Counted from the stretch's first letter, positions 11,552 to 29,800 are shown. The stretch is DNA of 64,000 bases from Auanema rhodensis (GCA_964057225.1 OZ059897.1:10044001-10108000); one strand, 5' to 3'. Translations and numbers: made by a program. The notes: a model not told the origin generated them from the letters alone.

Positions 11552-12313
11552 CAAATACACGATAATTGAATTCTTAGATAAATAAATTTCCAAACATTGT
11601 AATAGACATATTTATTTAAATGGTATTATGGCTATTTCAATTTCCTATGTTCAATAATTTGAAGAATACTTCATTCATTTCAAGTTTTAAGCCGCTAAGA
11701 GTGAGTCAACATTATTTGATTTACGGGTGAAATATATAATATTCTATATCAAATCTTTTCTCTATATTACTATGCTATTTTATTTTTTCGATAATCTTGA
11801 TTGTTTTCAAGGAAACCCTGTCAGCTTTTTGCAATGATGCGGTTATGATTTGCAGCATGAAGCTTGTATAACCACTATTCATATTGAATGATTATTCTTC
11901 GCATATCGCAGTTACGTGAATTTTCACGTATTGAATAAATTAGACGCACGTGAACTTTACCTTTGTCTCCATCAGTTACACGAACTTTCTCTGTTTCAGA
12001 CCAGTTTTTGCGCATTTTCATATGTTATAAATTATTTTTTTCTTAATTACTATATGAAGTATTGTTGACGTGAAAATATAAATATTTTTGCTTATTTTAT
12101 TAAATTAAAATGAAAACTTGAATTTTCATATAAACACTTAATGAATATGAAATATATGGTTATTATCATATAAAATTATAAAAATAGATTTCTCAATTAC
12201 AATTTACAAATCATAAGTATATCTCTTCCATGCTTAAAAAGAGATTTTGTATGCACTTGATTAAACGTTCAAAATATTAATACACACAACTTACACAGAA
12301 AAACATTCTCTTC
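11552..12313. other. Convergent intergenic region with clustered ACGTG motifs
   Basis: It lies between the 3' ends of the small membrane protein and the sulfide:quinone oxidoreductase. An inverted repeat TACGTGAA / TTCACGTA occupies 11913-11930 with a 2-nt spacer. Nearby are a further CACGTGAACTTT (about 11947-11958) and ACACGAACTTT (about 11978-11988). No gene is visible. Confidence 0.6.
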
Positions 12314-13995
<1,682 letters not shown>

Positions 13996-14526
13996 CTTGA
14001 AGTGTTGGCCAGAAATTTACAACAATTAAATTCGGAAATTTCAAAGAAAAATAACTTACTGTATGCTATACACGATAACCTCATATCTATCAGACTTGGA
14101 GGGAAGATCAACTGAAAATTATTGAATGATATTTAATGTTTTTAAAACTTCAGTTCTCAAGTAGTGAAAACAGAAGAGAAAGCATAGATGTCAAATACGT
14201 GCATTTCCGAATATTTCAAAGACGAATAAGCCGAATGCCTGTTCAAATCACCTTTGACATATTTTGATAAAAAAGGAAGACAAGAATCAGGAAATGAACA
14301 TTTACCACGCCTTCATCGAAAATCAATAAATGATTTAAAACTAGAATAAAAAGGGAGATTCATCATACTTCATGTGCGCCAAAATAACTATAGACATCGT
14401 TAAGCACATTTTAATTAAAGTTTATTAAGTTCACCCGTGAAAAAATCACTAAATTACAATTAAACAAAATAGAAAGTTTAATATGATATGACTTTTTGGT
14501 AATTGTGACAAAAAAAGAAAAAGGCA
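13996..14526. other. Gap between SMG-8 and SQR genes
   Basis: It contains the candidate 25-nt ATG mini-exon at 14060-14084 (minus, donor gtaagt) and otherwise AT-rich DNA. It must hold the missing 5' end of the oxidoreductase gene or its trans-splice site. Confidence 0.5.
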
Positions 14527-17500
14527 CTAATGGGTATAAGTCACATTGATAGAGCCTCCTTTGTATATTCCCACTTTTTTACCCGTATTAGGAGGTATCC
14601 AAACACCAGATTGGCCACTATACACAAATGGCAGTTGCAATATGTAGTATCTTAAATTTTGAACTTAATTTTGAAAATATTAAAGCAAAACCTAGCCCAT
14701 GTTAGGTACAATGGACCTCCCCCATTGACAAATTGACCCGCCTCATCTGGTAGCTAAATTGAAAATATATATAGAGCAAACACTGTCAGCATCAAGTTGA
14801 CATACCAACACAACTGGATCTAACGTAACTGTTACTGGAGCCTTCGGAGTAACAATATGAACCTAGACAAAAAGTAATATGTCAATATATAACTATGGAA
14901 TACCTTTGTTAATTGGGCAACTTGTAAGGGCATTTTTCGACAAGTACATTGACGGCGAAGTGGTAGATCTTTAGATAACAAGTCATTTACAGCCTCTTTG
15001 AGAGCAGCATCTCGAGCGGAATGACTCTTCAAAATAAAACTTTAAAGCAAAATAAAACCTTTTTGAACTCACTCTGGGTAAAACTAATGGTTCACCATCA
15101 TGTCCTACAAAGAATCGATGTCCTCGGGGACATTCATAATCAAAACCGACAAAAAGTTTAACCTATAAAAGTCATAAATAGAATTGAATGCTAACTTCTC
15201 TTACTTTCTCAACATCGTTAGCACGTCTTGGCTTTCTATGTCTTGAATAAACTGATGTGCCTTCCATTGCTAACAAGCATTGCATATCCTGTTCCCAATG
15301 AGTTGGGTTAACCTAAATAGCATGTTTACCAACTTAGACATGTGAGTAAACTCACATGCAATTGAATATCAACAGGAAGCAAAAATTCTCCAGAAATTTT
15401 AAAATTCGGTTGATCTCGAAGACCGACAGAATGACTGAACGAATTTAGTTAAAGCGGTCTAGTAGAATTGGAAACCTGTATATACTGCTTGGACCAATAG
15501 AAGTCAATGTCCAAGAAGGGAAAAGGGGAAGTAAAGAAGGAGTAAGAGAATTGGGTACGCCATTGAGGTATTCAACTTTTTTAGAATCCAATTTCGTGAG
15601 ATATTTATGAAATTCAATAGCTTGTTCAAGCCTTGTATCAGAATAATTGGCTTTGTCATCTGAAGTTAGTTCAACTTTGATATACTTGATGTTTGTTAAA
15701 AACTGACTTTCTGATTTTATGTAATAATCTCTTAAGGCATCAGCTTCTTCTTCTGATTCTTCTTGCGAAGACGTGTCCAGAACATCTTCATCTGACAGTA
15801 CCTGACCATTGTGTTAATTAGGGTTCAAAGAATCAAATGATTCATACTGATTTATCTACATCACTATCAGCTGAGCAATCTTCGGCACTATCAATACTAT
15901 CCGCACTACCAGCTAATAATTTGGACTTTCTGCTTGTAACCCGATTCCTTGTAAGCAACGAGTTAGAATCTGCCCCAGGTCGGGGCCAGTCTTCTTCTAC
16001 CGACCAATTCTAAAATATTATTGTTCAATAAGCACGAAAAAAAAATAAGAAAATTAAAAATAGAAATATATATACAAATCAAGATATTGAAAAGAAAATT
16101 CACCTCTTTCTCAACAAGATCATCATCCTTAAAAATTGCAAAGTTATGTCTTTCTAAACCTTGACAACACGTGAATAATGCATTGTGAAAAAGGAAATCA
16201 TAATTAGCTTCCTAGTAATAGCATGTATTAGAAAAGTTCTATAAAAATTGAAAATACCTTAAGCGTGAAAGGATCCTTGCGAAGAGCTTGAGTCTTACCA
16301 CATGAACAAGTAGATATGAATGTAACTCCACTACTATGCATTTCCCACTTCTTTTCATCAACTGATGTATCCCCAACATATGGATGAACCTTATGCATGT
16401 TTAAACTATTCATAAAAATAGATGAGAACATACTGCTAATTGACAATTGTGACCAGTTAAAGACTGTTGCTCGCATCCTTGTCGACCACAACCCTTCCAG
16501 TGGAAATTACAACCATCTCTTAAACGTGACATTGCTTCCTCACGAGATCCGATTAGCACACTATCCAGATATGAAACAGCATCAGCAAACTGAAAAATAA
16601 GTCTACATTCATAGCATTAATGACCAAAGTAAACTTACACCTTGATCATGCTCTGCCTTTGTGACGATGTTTCGATCTTTCACAGATTTCAAATAAAAAC
16701 TGACAGCATCTTCAATGTGCTTCGATGTAAGCCTGGAATTAAAATATTTCAAGATGAAGCATGTATAAACAAAACTGTTCAAGGAATTTTTCAGTTTTTC
16801 TTGTAATTTGCTCACTGAAATTCCGAGATTTTAGAACTTCATTAATGGTACGACAGCCTTGTAGGAAATCAGATAAGGTTAGAAGCTAAAAAAAAGTATA
16901 AGTATGTGGCAAAAATAGCAAATAAACATACAAGGCCTTTTTCTGATAATAACTTTCTTACTTCATCCATATTCTGCTTTAAAAACTTTGAAAACGATTG
17001 TGAAGAAGCTCTTTCTGAAATAGTTTGATAATATCATCGGGAATAGATATCTTACTATTTTCGATATCTTCCGCTCTTTCACCCAAAGTTAAATCTAATA
17101 AATCAGATAATGGATTGTTGTAGGCTACTCCTGGAAGAAATAAGTGAGCGAACTGATTCTCTGACGGAATGTATCCTAACGAAGCGCTTCTAAAATTCAA
17201 ACAACAAATGGAAATAGTTTTGAAACCATTGATCTTACTTTCCATTTTGAGTTATTCTAAAATGACGGAAAATCAGATACATTTGCTCCTCTAAGCTTCT
17301 CTCCAGTTTCTCATAAATTTCTCTCTAGAGCTTGTTTATTGATTGATATCTGTAGAATGGAAAATACCTTCTTTTGATTTCCAAGTTCCAGGCGAATCAC
17401 ATTTCTATGAAACCCGAAGAGTAAACGAGGATTGGAAACTCTTCCTTCTTCGATCCAAAATCGTACAGCTTTATCTGTATTCGCTTTCCCGTCGAATAAT

Positions 17501-18173
17501 TTATCCAAACTCTCAATTATTGAACCTCTAGCAGAAAGTCTGAAATAAATTATCATGACACCAAGCAACTTTTAGAAATAAACCTGATACTATTACAATT
17601 TTTCAGGTGTTTTACCATAGACATGTCCAATCTTGGAGCGGGTTCAGAAAAACAAACAATATGTGAAACTAAGAAAACAAAGTGCATCAAGGCAAAATAT
17701 TCGTTATCACACTTGTTCATTGATTCAAAGAAATCCTGAAGTTATTTTGTATATTAGCATTTCAAATGAGTAACCAACTTCATCTGTATTTACAAACATA
17801 TTTTCCAAATTTTGAGGATCAGAGGGACCATTAAGAAGAAAGAACACACAATCATGTGATGAAGAATAAAATGCTTCAATCTACATAAATTGTTATTTAA
17901 TTTCTGAGCCAAATTTAAGCTTACATTTAAGCATTTGCTTTCATCAGTCCAGGGTGAAAATGAACGATATTTTAAAAATTCATTGAGTTCCTCTGACTTT
18001 GGTCTATCAGTACAATCTTTACCAATCTAATAAAAAAAACCCAAAATAAGTGATGTATTGAAACATACCAATGACACAACAAGAACTTTTCGATCTTTAA
18101 ATCTTTTCAAATATTCGTCTGCTTTGGTTAACCATTCTCCCAACAGTTGAGAATTACCAACAAAATTGTTCAT
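14527..18173 (-). CDS. smg-8: SMG-8, nonsense-mediated mRNA decay factor
   Basis: A many-exon gene on the minus strand, start ATG 18171-18173 (first Met after an in-frame stop), TAG at 14527-14529, encoding very roughly 850-900 residues. Family landmarks: the N-terminal P-loop-like region (KVLVVSLIGKDC) and FFLLNGPSDP; SIRLSARGSIIESLDKLF; a zinc-binding-like CSCGKTQALRKDPFTLK followed by EANYDF; and the strongly conserved FVGFDYECPRGHRFFVG with a long C-terminal domain ending INVTYTH. SMG8 with SMG9 binds the SMG1 kinase and restrains UPF1 phosphorylation during nonsense-mediated decay. An acidic Ser/Glu/Asp-rich linker (15745-16010) separates the halves, as in other animals. Introns are about 45-60 nt throughout. 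Confidence 0.9.
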
Positions 18174-20369
18174 TCGTCTAGCTCTCCGTCTTTCTTAATT
18201 GTGCATATTAATTTCATTATTGTATTAATCAGTATTCATGTAATTAAGAATAAAAATAAAAAAGTAGCAAATAAGGTATATTTTCAATGTTCCGGATGGG
18301 ACCAAATTCTTTTAATTTCTTTTATTCCTTCTAATTATTCATATGATAGAATAATATAAAGGTAAAATATTTTATACTATAAATATTTATATATATTTGA
18401 GAGAAAAAGATTTATGATCTTATGGTAAATTTAATACTTTTAGCGAAATCATTGTTTAAATTCTCAACATACTTCGACTTCGTACAATCATTCTTTTCGA
18501 AGCAAACTAAAATCAGCAATGGCCTCCATAATAGCTGAACTATTATATTCAATGCAATTGTCTTTGGGCATAAGGAATCACCTTGGCATTTTGGTATAAA
18601 AAAACTTTCGCGTTCTTTTCTTTATCTCTGTGATGTAATGGTTTATCCTTGTTCAGAAGCAATTTTATTCCATATCGCTGGTCCAACGACCATTTTTTTT
18701 TATTTGCCATATCAAGTGAACAGGTGATGAAGCCGTTTTTTATCTACAGAACGGATATCTCTCAAATCATGATAGCTTGCAAAGAAATGATCAGATAATG
18801 ATCGGATCAAGTTTACATCATTTCGTTGGAGTACGGTTAACTAAGCTATAAATTCAAATGACCAAACCAAGAAGTACCATACTGCGAAATATAGCATTAC
18901 ACTTTAAAAAGCAGGTGGCATTGAAAATTTGAAGTTTTAGCATTGATATAAATATCAAATGTTTTATACATACGTTGAAAAGAAACTGTTATAAACATAA
19001 GTTACTAAATATGCTGAAAGAGTAGTGGTTGATCATTTTTATAATGCGCATATTTGACCTGAAGTAGCAACAGCCAGTGATAGCTTTCCGTTTAACATGA
19101 CAGACGTGGGCTTTTAACAAAGAAAATCCAGTTTTGGACTTGAAGAAATGAAGTGAGGCAGATAGACATGCGGAAGACCTTACAGCTCATATCATTTTCT
19201 TGTTTTTGAAGGTTAGAAAAACAAGTGTGTTTTTAAACAGAAGAAACACTTCAAACTGTTTCAAATTTCAATTTTTTGTAGAATTGAGTTTTTCATTGAG
19301 TCGCTTTTCTTTTTTCATAAGCAACAACGTGTTCATAGAATTTATGTCAGCTAGAGAAATGAATAAATAACTGATAGAACTGTATAATAAGAAAAAACTA
19401 TGTTTCAAACTGTTTACGATACAGCTTCAACAGAGAACTAACAAATTTAAGTTTTTGATATCAGTTACTATTCTTCTAAACCTTAATTACCGTTTCTGAG
19501 AATACAAAAAATGATACAATTTTATGAAAGGTATATGAAGTATAGTAGTATTTCGGAGATGTCATATTATTACAAAATCTAAATAATTGCTAAAGTTGTT
19601 GGGTGAAATTTGAAGTAAACGCTATTAAAACCTGTAATTTGACCCTGAACAGAGCTGATATCATCAAAGAGAGAGATGAATCTTTCAGCTTAATATGGAC
19701 ATTAACGCTCAAACATTTTACTAAGAACATACTGAACTACTGATAGGTTCATTTTGAAAAAGGTTGTTGGAAAATGAAAAAAAAATCGTTCAAAAACGAA
19801 ATATGACCAATGGTCTAAGAAAAACAAAAGGAATAGCGATATAATCTGAGAAAATCTTTCCCATAACTTGCTTTCAACTCGTCGTGTTCTACATTCATAG
19901 CTTAACGGAAAACCTTCTAACAGTTGTCGGTTGAATATCAAATCCAAAAATGGCATAATTATCATTATAATATCAAAAGATAGAACTCTGAATTTTAAAA
20001 ATCCGAGTGAATAATATATGACAAGGCAAATTATACTCTTTCGAAGTTACAGTACTTCGCATATCTATCACAGCATCAGAATCAGTATATTGAGTGTTAC
20101 ACTGGATAATGGTATCCACAAACCTTAGCGTTAATCTTTAATTCTATTAAGGACGCTACATGAAATATTACAACATGATATTATTTCAGAAAGCTTAAAC
20201 ATCGAGTATCATGCTGTCTTTGATGCGACATCGCGCGCGACTCACAGAAGACCGGTAAACCGATAGAAGGCGGCGCCCAGGTGCCATATATAAGAAGGTT
20301 CGTTAGGCAGAATAGATACGATTGGTGTGATACTTCAATAGCAAGTAACATCCTCTCATCAAACAGAAA
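18174..20369. other. Intergenic between smg-8 and collagen (divergent)
   Basis: About 2.2 kb with no gene I can support. A short coding-like run at 18521-18600 (plus) could not be extended. The collagen promoter occupies the right end: a GC-richer block at 20225-20280 followed by a TATA box. Confidence 0.6.
20287..20294 (+). promoter_or_regulatory. TATA box of the collagen gene
   Basis: TATATAAG lies 75 bp upstream of the collagen ATG, after a locally GC-rich block containing CGCGCGCG and GGCGGCGCC. TATA boxes are usual in strongly transcribed worm collagen genes. Confidence 0.65.
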
Positions 20370-21423
20370 ATGTACTCCTCAAACGAAACTGACGAGAAGA
20401 AGATGTGGCACGAGGCTGAGAGCCTTCGTCGTATTGCTTTCTTCGGCATTTGCATCAGGTACATATTCGAATAATCTTATTCACTTTTCTAAACTATTAT
20501 ATGTTTATATAATTAATAATTTTAGTACTGTCGCCACTTTAACTGCTATTGTTGCTATCCCATCTCTCTACAACTACATGCAACACGTTCAATCTTCTCT
20601 CCAGACTGAGGTTTGATATATCGCAACTAAGAATCTGCTAACCAATACCTTTATACAGGTTGAGTTCTGCAAGCATCGTACCACTGGCCTTTTCGAGCAA
20701 TACGAAAGACTCCAACAGATCAAGGGAGTTCGTGGAGCTATCATCAAGAGACAAGCTGGATACGGTGCCAACCCTGAGTACGCTGGTGATGAAGCCGTCC
20801 AAGCTTCTCACGATTCTCAACAACAAGGATCTTGCTGCTCATGCAAATCTGGAGCCGCTGGACCAGCTGGACCACCAGGAATTGACGGAGAAAACGGAAA
20901 CGATGGACAGCCAGGACAACCAGGTCTTCCAGGAGCTGATGCTGACCCAGATGAGCAACCAAACGCTGACAGCTTCTGCTTCGACTGCCCAGCCGGACCA
21001 CCAGGACCAGCAGGAAACCCAGGACCAAAGGGACCATCCGGAAACAACGGAGCTGACGGACAACCAGGACCAAACGGACAACCAGGACAACCAGGAGCCC
21101 CAGGACCACAAGGACCAGCTGGAAGCGATGGACAACCAGGACAGCCAGGAGCTCCAGGAGTACCAGGAGTTGTTGAAGAAGTTGAAGGACCAGTTGGACC
21201 AGCCGGACCAGCAGGACCACAAGGAGCCCCAGGAGCCGATGGACAACCAGGATCCGCTGGACAACCAGGACAAGACGGACCACAAGGACCACCAGGAGAT
21301 GCTGGATCCGATGGACAACCAGGAGCTCCAGGACAACCAGGAGAGCAAGGACCACTCGGAGAGACCGGACTTGGAGGTGGATGCGACCACTGCCCACCAC
21401 CAAGAACTGCTCCAGGATATTAA
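20370..21423 (+). CDS. Cuticle collagen (col family)
   Basis: Three exons (20370-20458, 20526-20610, 20659-21423) give 312 residues. The N-terminal cuticle-collagen domain (Pfam Col_cuticle_N) holds a membrane/signal-anchor segment (about 20-45). A dibasic processing site, AIIKR, follows; cleavage there by a subtilisin-like protease is known for the family. Gly-X-Y blocks are framed by cysteine clusters: GSCCSC before the first block, FCFDC between blocks, and CDHCPPP at the C-terminus just before RTAPGY and the stop. Extracellular structural protein of the cuticle. Codon use is heavily biased to GGA (Gly) and CCA (Pro), unlike its neighbours, which points to high expression. A TATA box lies 75 bp upstream. 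Confidence 0.93.
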
Positions 21424-22192
21424 GTTCTTGGAACTGTGTCTGTATTTTCATGTATATTTCAATCTTCCTCACGAGACACGCATCTCTAACGTCATTCAGC
21501 AGAATAAAGCTAGTTTTCATGACAAATACTGTCTTTTACATTACAAAAAAAGAATCACAAACAGTTCAAAGAGAAATTACACAAATACCAGAATATTACG
21601 AAAAGAGCGAGTTCATTAAGCATAGAAAGTTATCTATTTCTCACACCTGTCTTTTTGTCCTTGAGTAACGGGGTTTAGCAACTTTTCAAACACGAAACAA
21701 GAAAAATCATTGGCAACATCACTTCCGCAATAAAAAATATTCAAAATCATTAGATCAATCTACATTAAATAAGAAAAACGATCGTATGAACATATCAACA
21801 TACAAAAAATATAGAAAATGAAAAAAAAAATTATTTTCCGAAAATACAAAAATAGCCAAAATTCATTAAAAATTAATATACAAAGGAAAGAGATTATAGA
21901 TATTTCTTGAAATTAGGGGTGCTTAATACGGAATATAATCATGATAATATCCGGAACCAGGGATATTATAAAACCAGGTAACCATGACATTGACGGATTA
22001 ATCAGAGTAACTTTCTGCGGTTTTAGAGCATGTTGATCGAACAAACATGAACTGACGCATTTTCACGTATCGTCTGATGACGTTTCCTACCGAAAGCTAG
22101 TCATTTCTTATAAAATATCACTATAAATTGCAATCTGTCGTCTAATATTATTTATCCAAATCTATTTAGAGTTTCTCCATGACTTAAAATCA
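21424..22192. other. Intergenic between collagen and membralin
   Basis: Collagen 3' UTR and intergenic DNA. TTTTCACGTAT at about 22060-22070 recalls the ACGTG cluster at 11913. A splice-acceptor-like tttag at 22165-22169 precedes a two-codon upstream ORF (ATG ACT TAA at 22179) and then the membralin ATG. Confidence 0.5.
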
Positions 22193-25041
<2,849 letters not shown>

Positions 25042-25419
25042 TTTATTTATTTTGAGGTGAAAGTAAATGGGTATTTTTCATAAGATTGTTATTGTATTTC
25101 TGTGAAATTCGTAATAGGTTGTTCAATCCATTCAACTATTAATGTACAAAAAATATCATTCATTCAAGCTTATTCTAATAATTTGTCTTCTTCGGTCCGC
25201 CCCCAGAGATGAGTCTTTTCTTTAAAATCCCAGCGTCCATTATCTTTTCCCGGATGTCTCCCATTGATTGCCGTTTACTCTTCTAGTTGTAGTCACTCCT
25301 AATCAAAATCTCGGAAAAAAAGATTTTTATACATTTCTTTCTTGTTTTTAACGTGTTAATCGTTTTTGTTTATTTTGAAACACACAGTAAACACAGAAAT
25401 TATGCTTTTCATGTAGGCA
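25042..25419. other. Short intergenic gap, possible operon junction
   Basis: This 378-bp gap separates two plus-strand genes. It holds a pyrimidine-rich block, a GC-box-like CCGCCCCC at about 25198-25205, and a likely trans-splice acceptor catgtag ending at 25415, four bases before the HEMK2 ATG region. Confidence 0.5.
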
Positions 25420-26554
25420 ATGAGCATTCCAACTCCACATTATCATCTGAATGCCATACAAAAGCAGTGTGTCTATCAGCCTGCTGAGGATACTTTCCTA
25501 CTCCTTGATGCAATTGAAAAAGACATCAAAGTCAGTTATTGCTGTTTTTATGGTTTTTTTTGTTTACATGAATTCCTAATAGAAATTAAAAGAACTGGAG
25601 CCATCTATTGTACTTGAAATTGGAAGTGGTACTGGAGTAGTCTCTGCATTTGTTAACAAAGTAAGATTTTTCTACACAGTAGAAACGTATTTTAATCCTA
25701 TTTTTCTTAAACTATGATTTATGTTAGGATATATTTTCCTCTTGTCCCTAAAAAGGGCTGTTGGCCCAGAGGGAATAGATATATGTGAGGGTGAGCATGT
25801 GCGTGCGCTAAGTCCGATTGAAAAAAAAGAAAGCAGGATTCCGTACTTTGTGCTTTGAATATGTTTAAGTGAAAAGAACATTTCATATGGACTGACCAAT
25901 TTTCGTCTCTGAATAGAAACAAATTTGGAAATTGTTAATGCTATTTAGTCTAACTTGCTTATAACACAGGCGTTGGATGGAAAAGTGGCTTCATTTGCAA
26001 CAGATCTCAATACAAATGCCCTTGATTGCACTGTGGAAACGGGAAAATTGAACGGTGTTTCAATTCAAGTAGTTCGAACTGACCTGTACGAAGGTTTGGA
26101 TCACCTCTATGTGAGCTGAATTAAGTATAAAATAGAGATGAGTTTAATATTTTTTAGAACAAAGTAGACATTCTTCTCTTCAACCCCCCATATGTCCCCA
26201 CGGACGAAGGACCAAAAGAACTTATTGTAATCGGATTAATTTTTAATTTTTAATAGTAATTTGCTCAGGAACTCTGCTGGGCTGGTGGAAAAGAAGGTCG
26301 AGATACTCTTGACAGACTATTGCCTTCTATAACTAAACTATTGTCACCAAAGGGAGTGTTCTATTTAGTTGCTTTGCATGCTAATGGCATCGATCAGCTC
26401 TTGCAGCATAATCCTAAGCTTAAAGGTAATAATTAAAATACAATACCATTCATTCATTAAGATTTGTATAATAGGTTCTATTGCTATGGAAAGAAGATGT
26501 GGAATTGAACATTTATATATTTTGAAGTTTGTTCACAGCAACTCAAGTTCATAG
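25420..26554 (+). CDS. HEMK2/N6AMT1-type protein glutamine methyltransferase
   Basis: Six exons give about 211 residues. The AdoMet-binding motif I is VLEIGSGTG and the catalytic motif is NPPYVP (NPPY of Gln/Asn methyltransferases); ATDLNTNA provides the acidic motif II. The N-terminus QPAEDTFLLLDAIEKD is typical of the eukaryotic HEMK2/Mtq2 branch. With a TRM112 partner this enzyme methylates the GGQ glutamine of release factor eRF1; other substrates have been proposed for mammals. The start ATG at 25420 follows an acceptor with no upstream exon, suggesting trans-splicing. One intron (about 25660-25970) is some 300 nt and carries a GC-rich block with GGGC/GCCC arms at about 25755-25767. Confidence 0.88.
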
Positions 26555-26887
26555 TCTTTGTTGGGAAACTCATGTTTTGTTTTTGCTTATTTTTTTATTA
26601 ATTTTAACATTTTTCTGAATGATCTATTGATGTGTGGTTGTCGACACGAAAACAATTTACCATTTATAAAAATAAATTTATTGAAAAACTTTTGTTTCTC
26701 GGTATTCAAAACGTAAACAATAACAAAATAACATTTTTCTATATCTCTAGTAGATGCATATACATATACACATTGGTATATATATCATATGATATCAAGT
26801 ATAAAACAGACACAAACTTATTTTTCATCAGAATCAGGCACTACGATTTGAACATGAAGTTTTCTTTTCCTATTAGGTCTGAAAGAA
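26555..26887. other. Convergent intergenic region
   Basis: 3' flanks of HEMK2 (plus) and the CLC channel (minus). Only TA-rich sequence is seen. Confidence 0.6.
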
Positions 26888-29800
26888 TTACCAAAATAAG
26901 GTAGTATATAAGAGTTTGAACCTTGAAGATTCAACACATTCATCCATAAATTGAATATTTGGAGCAGAGTCTTCGGAATTTAATCCAAGGTCTTCCGTGG
27001 TATCTTTAATAGGAAATTTTTCAAGATATTGCATATGAAACAAACTTGAAACAGGCAGAAAACAGGGATCGGAAAGACTTGTCATGATATTGAGTGATGA
27101 TCTGTCAAATGTGGAATCAGTGAGCATAGTTTCCTTAGAATTCTAAAATAGATGGAAATTTTAAATTTACAGACAGCTTTCATACTATGGGAGAAGATTC
27201 TTTCGTTTCAGAATTTAAAAAAACTTTATTTGAAACATTTTCTCCGGCTTGTACGGATTCAATTGCTTGTCGTAGCTGTAACATAAGCGGTAAGGACTTT
27301 GTATCATTATCATAATTACCTCACGAAGCGCTACTACACCAATCAAAGTACCACATTCAGTTACATAAGCTCTGTTTAAGCCCAAAAGTGAAAACAAAAA
27401 ATGAACTTTGGGTAAACTAGTATGTTCCACCAGTTGAAATGGAGCAGGGTCGATATGATAATGTGATAAATCAATTTCTTCGTTCAGCATATCTTCTTCC
27501 CAGTTTTTTTTCTGAAAAGTGCAAGCAAGATAGGGGTTAAAATCAGATCCCTATACCTCATCGTTATAAAGATCAAACTCAGTCTCTCTCTGTGCTTGCT
27601 TTTGAGTTCTTCCAAAGCTGATTTTACCAATGGACCGAAACATGCCTAATATAATTGACGGTTGGTAAGAAAACTCTATTTTCTACCTGTGATAGTATGA
27701 TATACATCATCTTCATTTTCTTTTTTCCCTCTCTTGGTACCCATTGCCAAAATAGCTTTCTAAACAAGCAAGTTAAAGCTAAAAGGGGGAGGGGCACACT
27801 AACAGAGGCAATTTCTGGTATTTTTGGTGCTGCTCCAGCATCTCTAGCTTTTTCTATTATTTCTGGTGAACATTCAGCTGGCATGGCAACTGGCTGTACT
27901 GTGAAACGACTGAAGAATACGAGAATAGACGCTTACTATTATACTGTAAACCTTGTTTTCTTTTTACTTAGAGAGTCTAAAGGATTTATTTTCTCTGTAC
28001 TACCCGTCTCAGAATGACACGCTTTGTATCTCTTGTCGAGATCATTCAACGCATCTTTCACACGACGTCGAGCTTCGGCTTGACGAGCATGCGTACCAAC
28101 TTTAGATTCAAGCATAGTAACTAATTGAGTCTTACTTATGGATCCCAGTAAAGTCATTCGATCTTGAAAGCATACCAGTAAATATAAAACAGTTGAATAA
28201 ACCTTTGCTTTCAACTAGTGGGAATGCTTTCAGCCTTGGCATGGTTAAAAGAAGGTCTTGAAGATCGGCATAGGTTGAGTCTCGGGCTACAAATCGAACA
28301 GGAGAAACCATGAAATGCTCAACTAACACGCTGTGAAACCTAGCAAAAAAGTAATGAAATATAAAAGAAAATTAGATAAGTACGCTGATGTTGATCGAGC
28401 TGGAATATCAGGCAAATATGGTAAATGCTTAATTGTAATAATAGAATCATATATAGATGATTGAAAAAATGAAGCAACTGCGTTTGCTACTAAGACAGCT
28501 AACTGAAAAAGAAGTTATCACACTTTTTCTTTTACGGAAATGTATACCATAACCGGAAGCAATAAAACTAATTGTCCAGTTAATTCAAAAACTATAACAG
28601 CTATAGAAACTGTATGTGTTGCCGCTCCTGTGAATGCGGCAGCACCTATGATTCAGTTGTTGTTGATATGCAAGTTTTACAGAGAAGTCAGACCTACAAC
28701 TCCATAAATTCCTGGTCGGATAATCATATCTGGTCGAGATGGATCAAAACCATTCGGATAGAAATATACCGCCATTTCTCCGACCGTTCTCCCTAGTGCT
28801 GCTCCTAATATGAATACAGACATGAAAATACCCGTTGGGACAGGCAGAGTTGTAGCGATGATCGTTAAAAAAAACTAAACAAATATGTGAAAGAAATGGG
28901 ATTTTCACTTACGAAAACAATTTGAAAGACAATGAGAATGAGAAATACATTTGTATCTCCGTTTGGTCCTGTCCATTGTCTCATATCAATTGTATGGTTA
29001 GAAGAATTGAAACAAGAATATTCATGATCAACAGGTAATACCCATGAGCAATCAGCAATAAAATCAGAAAGAGTTTGACCAAATCTTCTCTAAAATGCGT
29101 GAAGTGCTACGAATCTCACTTAAACCTAACCTCTCCACCCAAAAAAGAACCAAGTCCTAATGGAAAAGTGATAGATGACATTAAAAAGGATAAAAAAATT
29201 GGATATAACAGCCAGCTATAAGAATTTAAAACTATATAATATTTTAAAGTTCTCTGAACTGTTTTTGGAATAAAAATCGGGAGAAAGTATTTTTCCTTAA
29301 AAATAGAACTATTTTTCTATGAACCGCTACATATAAAGCACCAAGAGCACCACATATTAATCTAAAAACATTGAGTGTTGTTGGTAAGTGTAGCGAACAT
29401 CCTCTTACCCTATAGCCACAAAAGCAGGCAATTCATACGGTAAAAAGGAGTCCTTCTCAGGAAAATAGGTTTGAAAATGAGCTTCGAACGACACTCAAAC
29501 AATGAAAATTTAAATAATATCGTGGATGTATAACTTACAGTCATAAGCATCAGCTTCCATTTGAGACTTCGAAAAAAGCCTTAAAATAGCAAAAACTGTG
29601 GCACTCCAAGTAGCTGCAAAAAATCCTCTCCAATAATCACGAACAGCGAAGTAAACAGAAGTTACTTCAATTGAAAACAAAACGCCTGAATAAATAAAGT
29701 CATTCATATTACTTTCTAAAATAACCTCCCACAGGAGCACTGAAAGTGCAGGCTACTCCAACAGCACAACCAGCTGCTAACATCTCTGAGCATTTAGATT

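Noticed and set aside
18521-18720. Two short coding-like runs on plus strand that could be joined by an intron
   Set aside because: The joined product ends after about 45 residues, with no family match and no conserved start context.
20660-21619. 319-codon and 258-codon open frames overlapping the first collagen
   Set aside because: Out-of-frame readings of the Gly-Pro codon repeats; the in-frame collagen explains the region.
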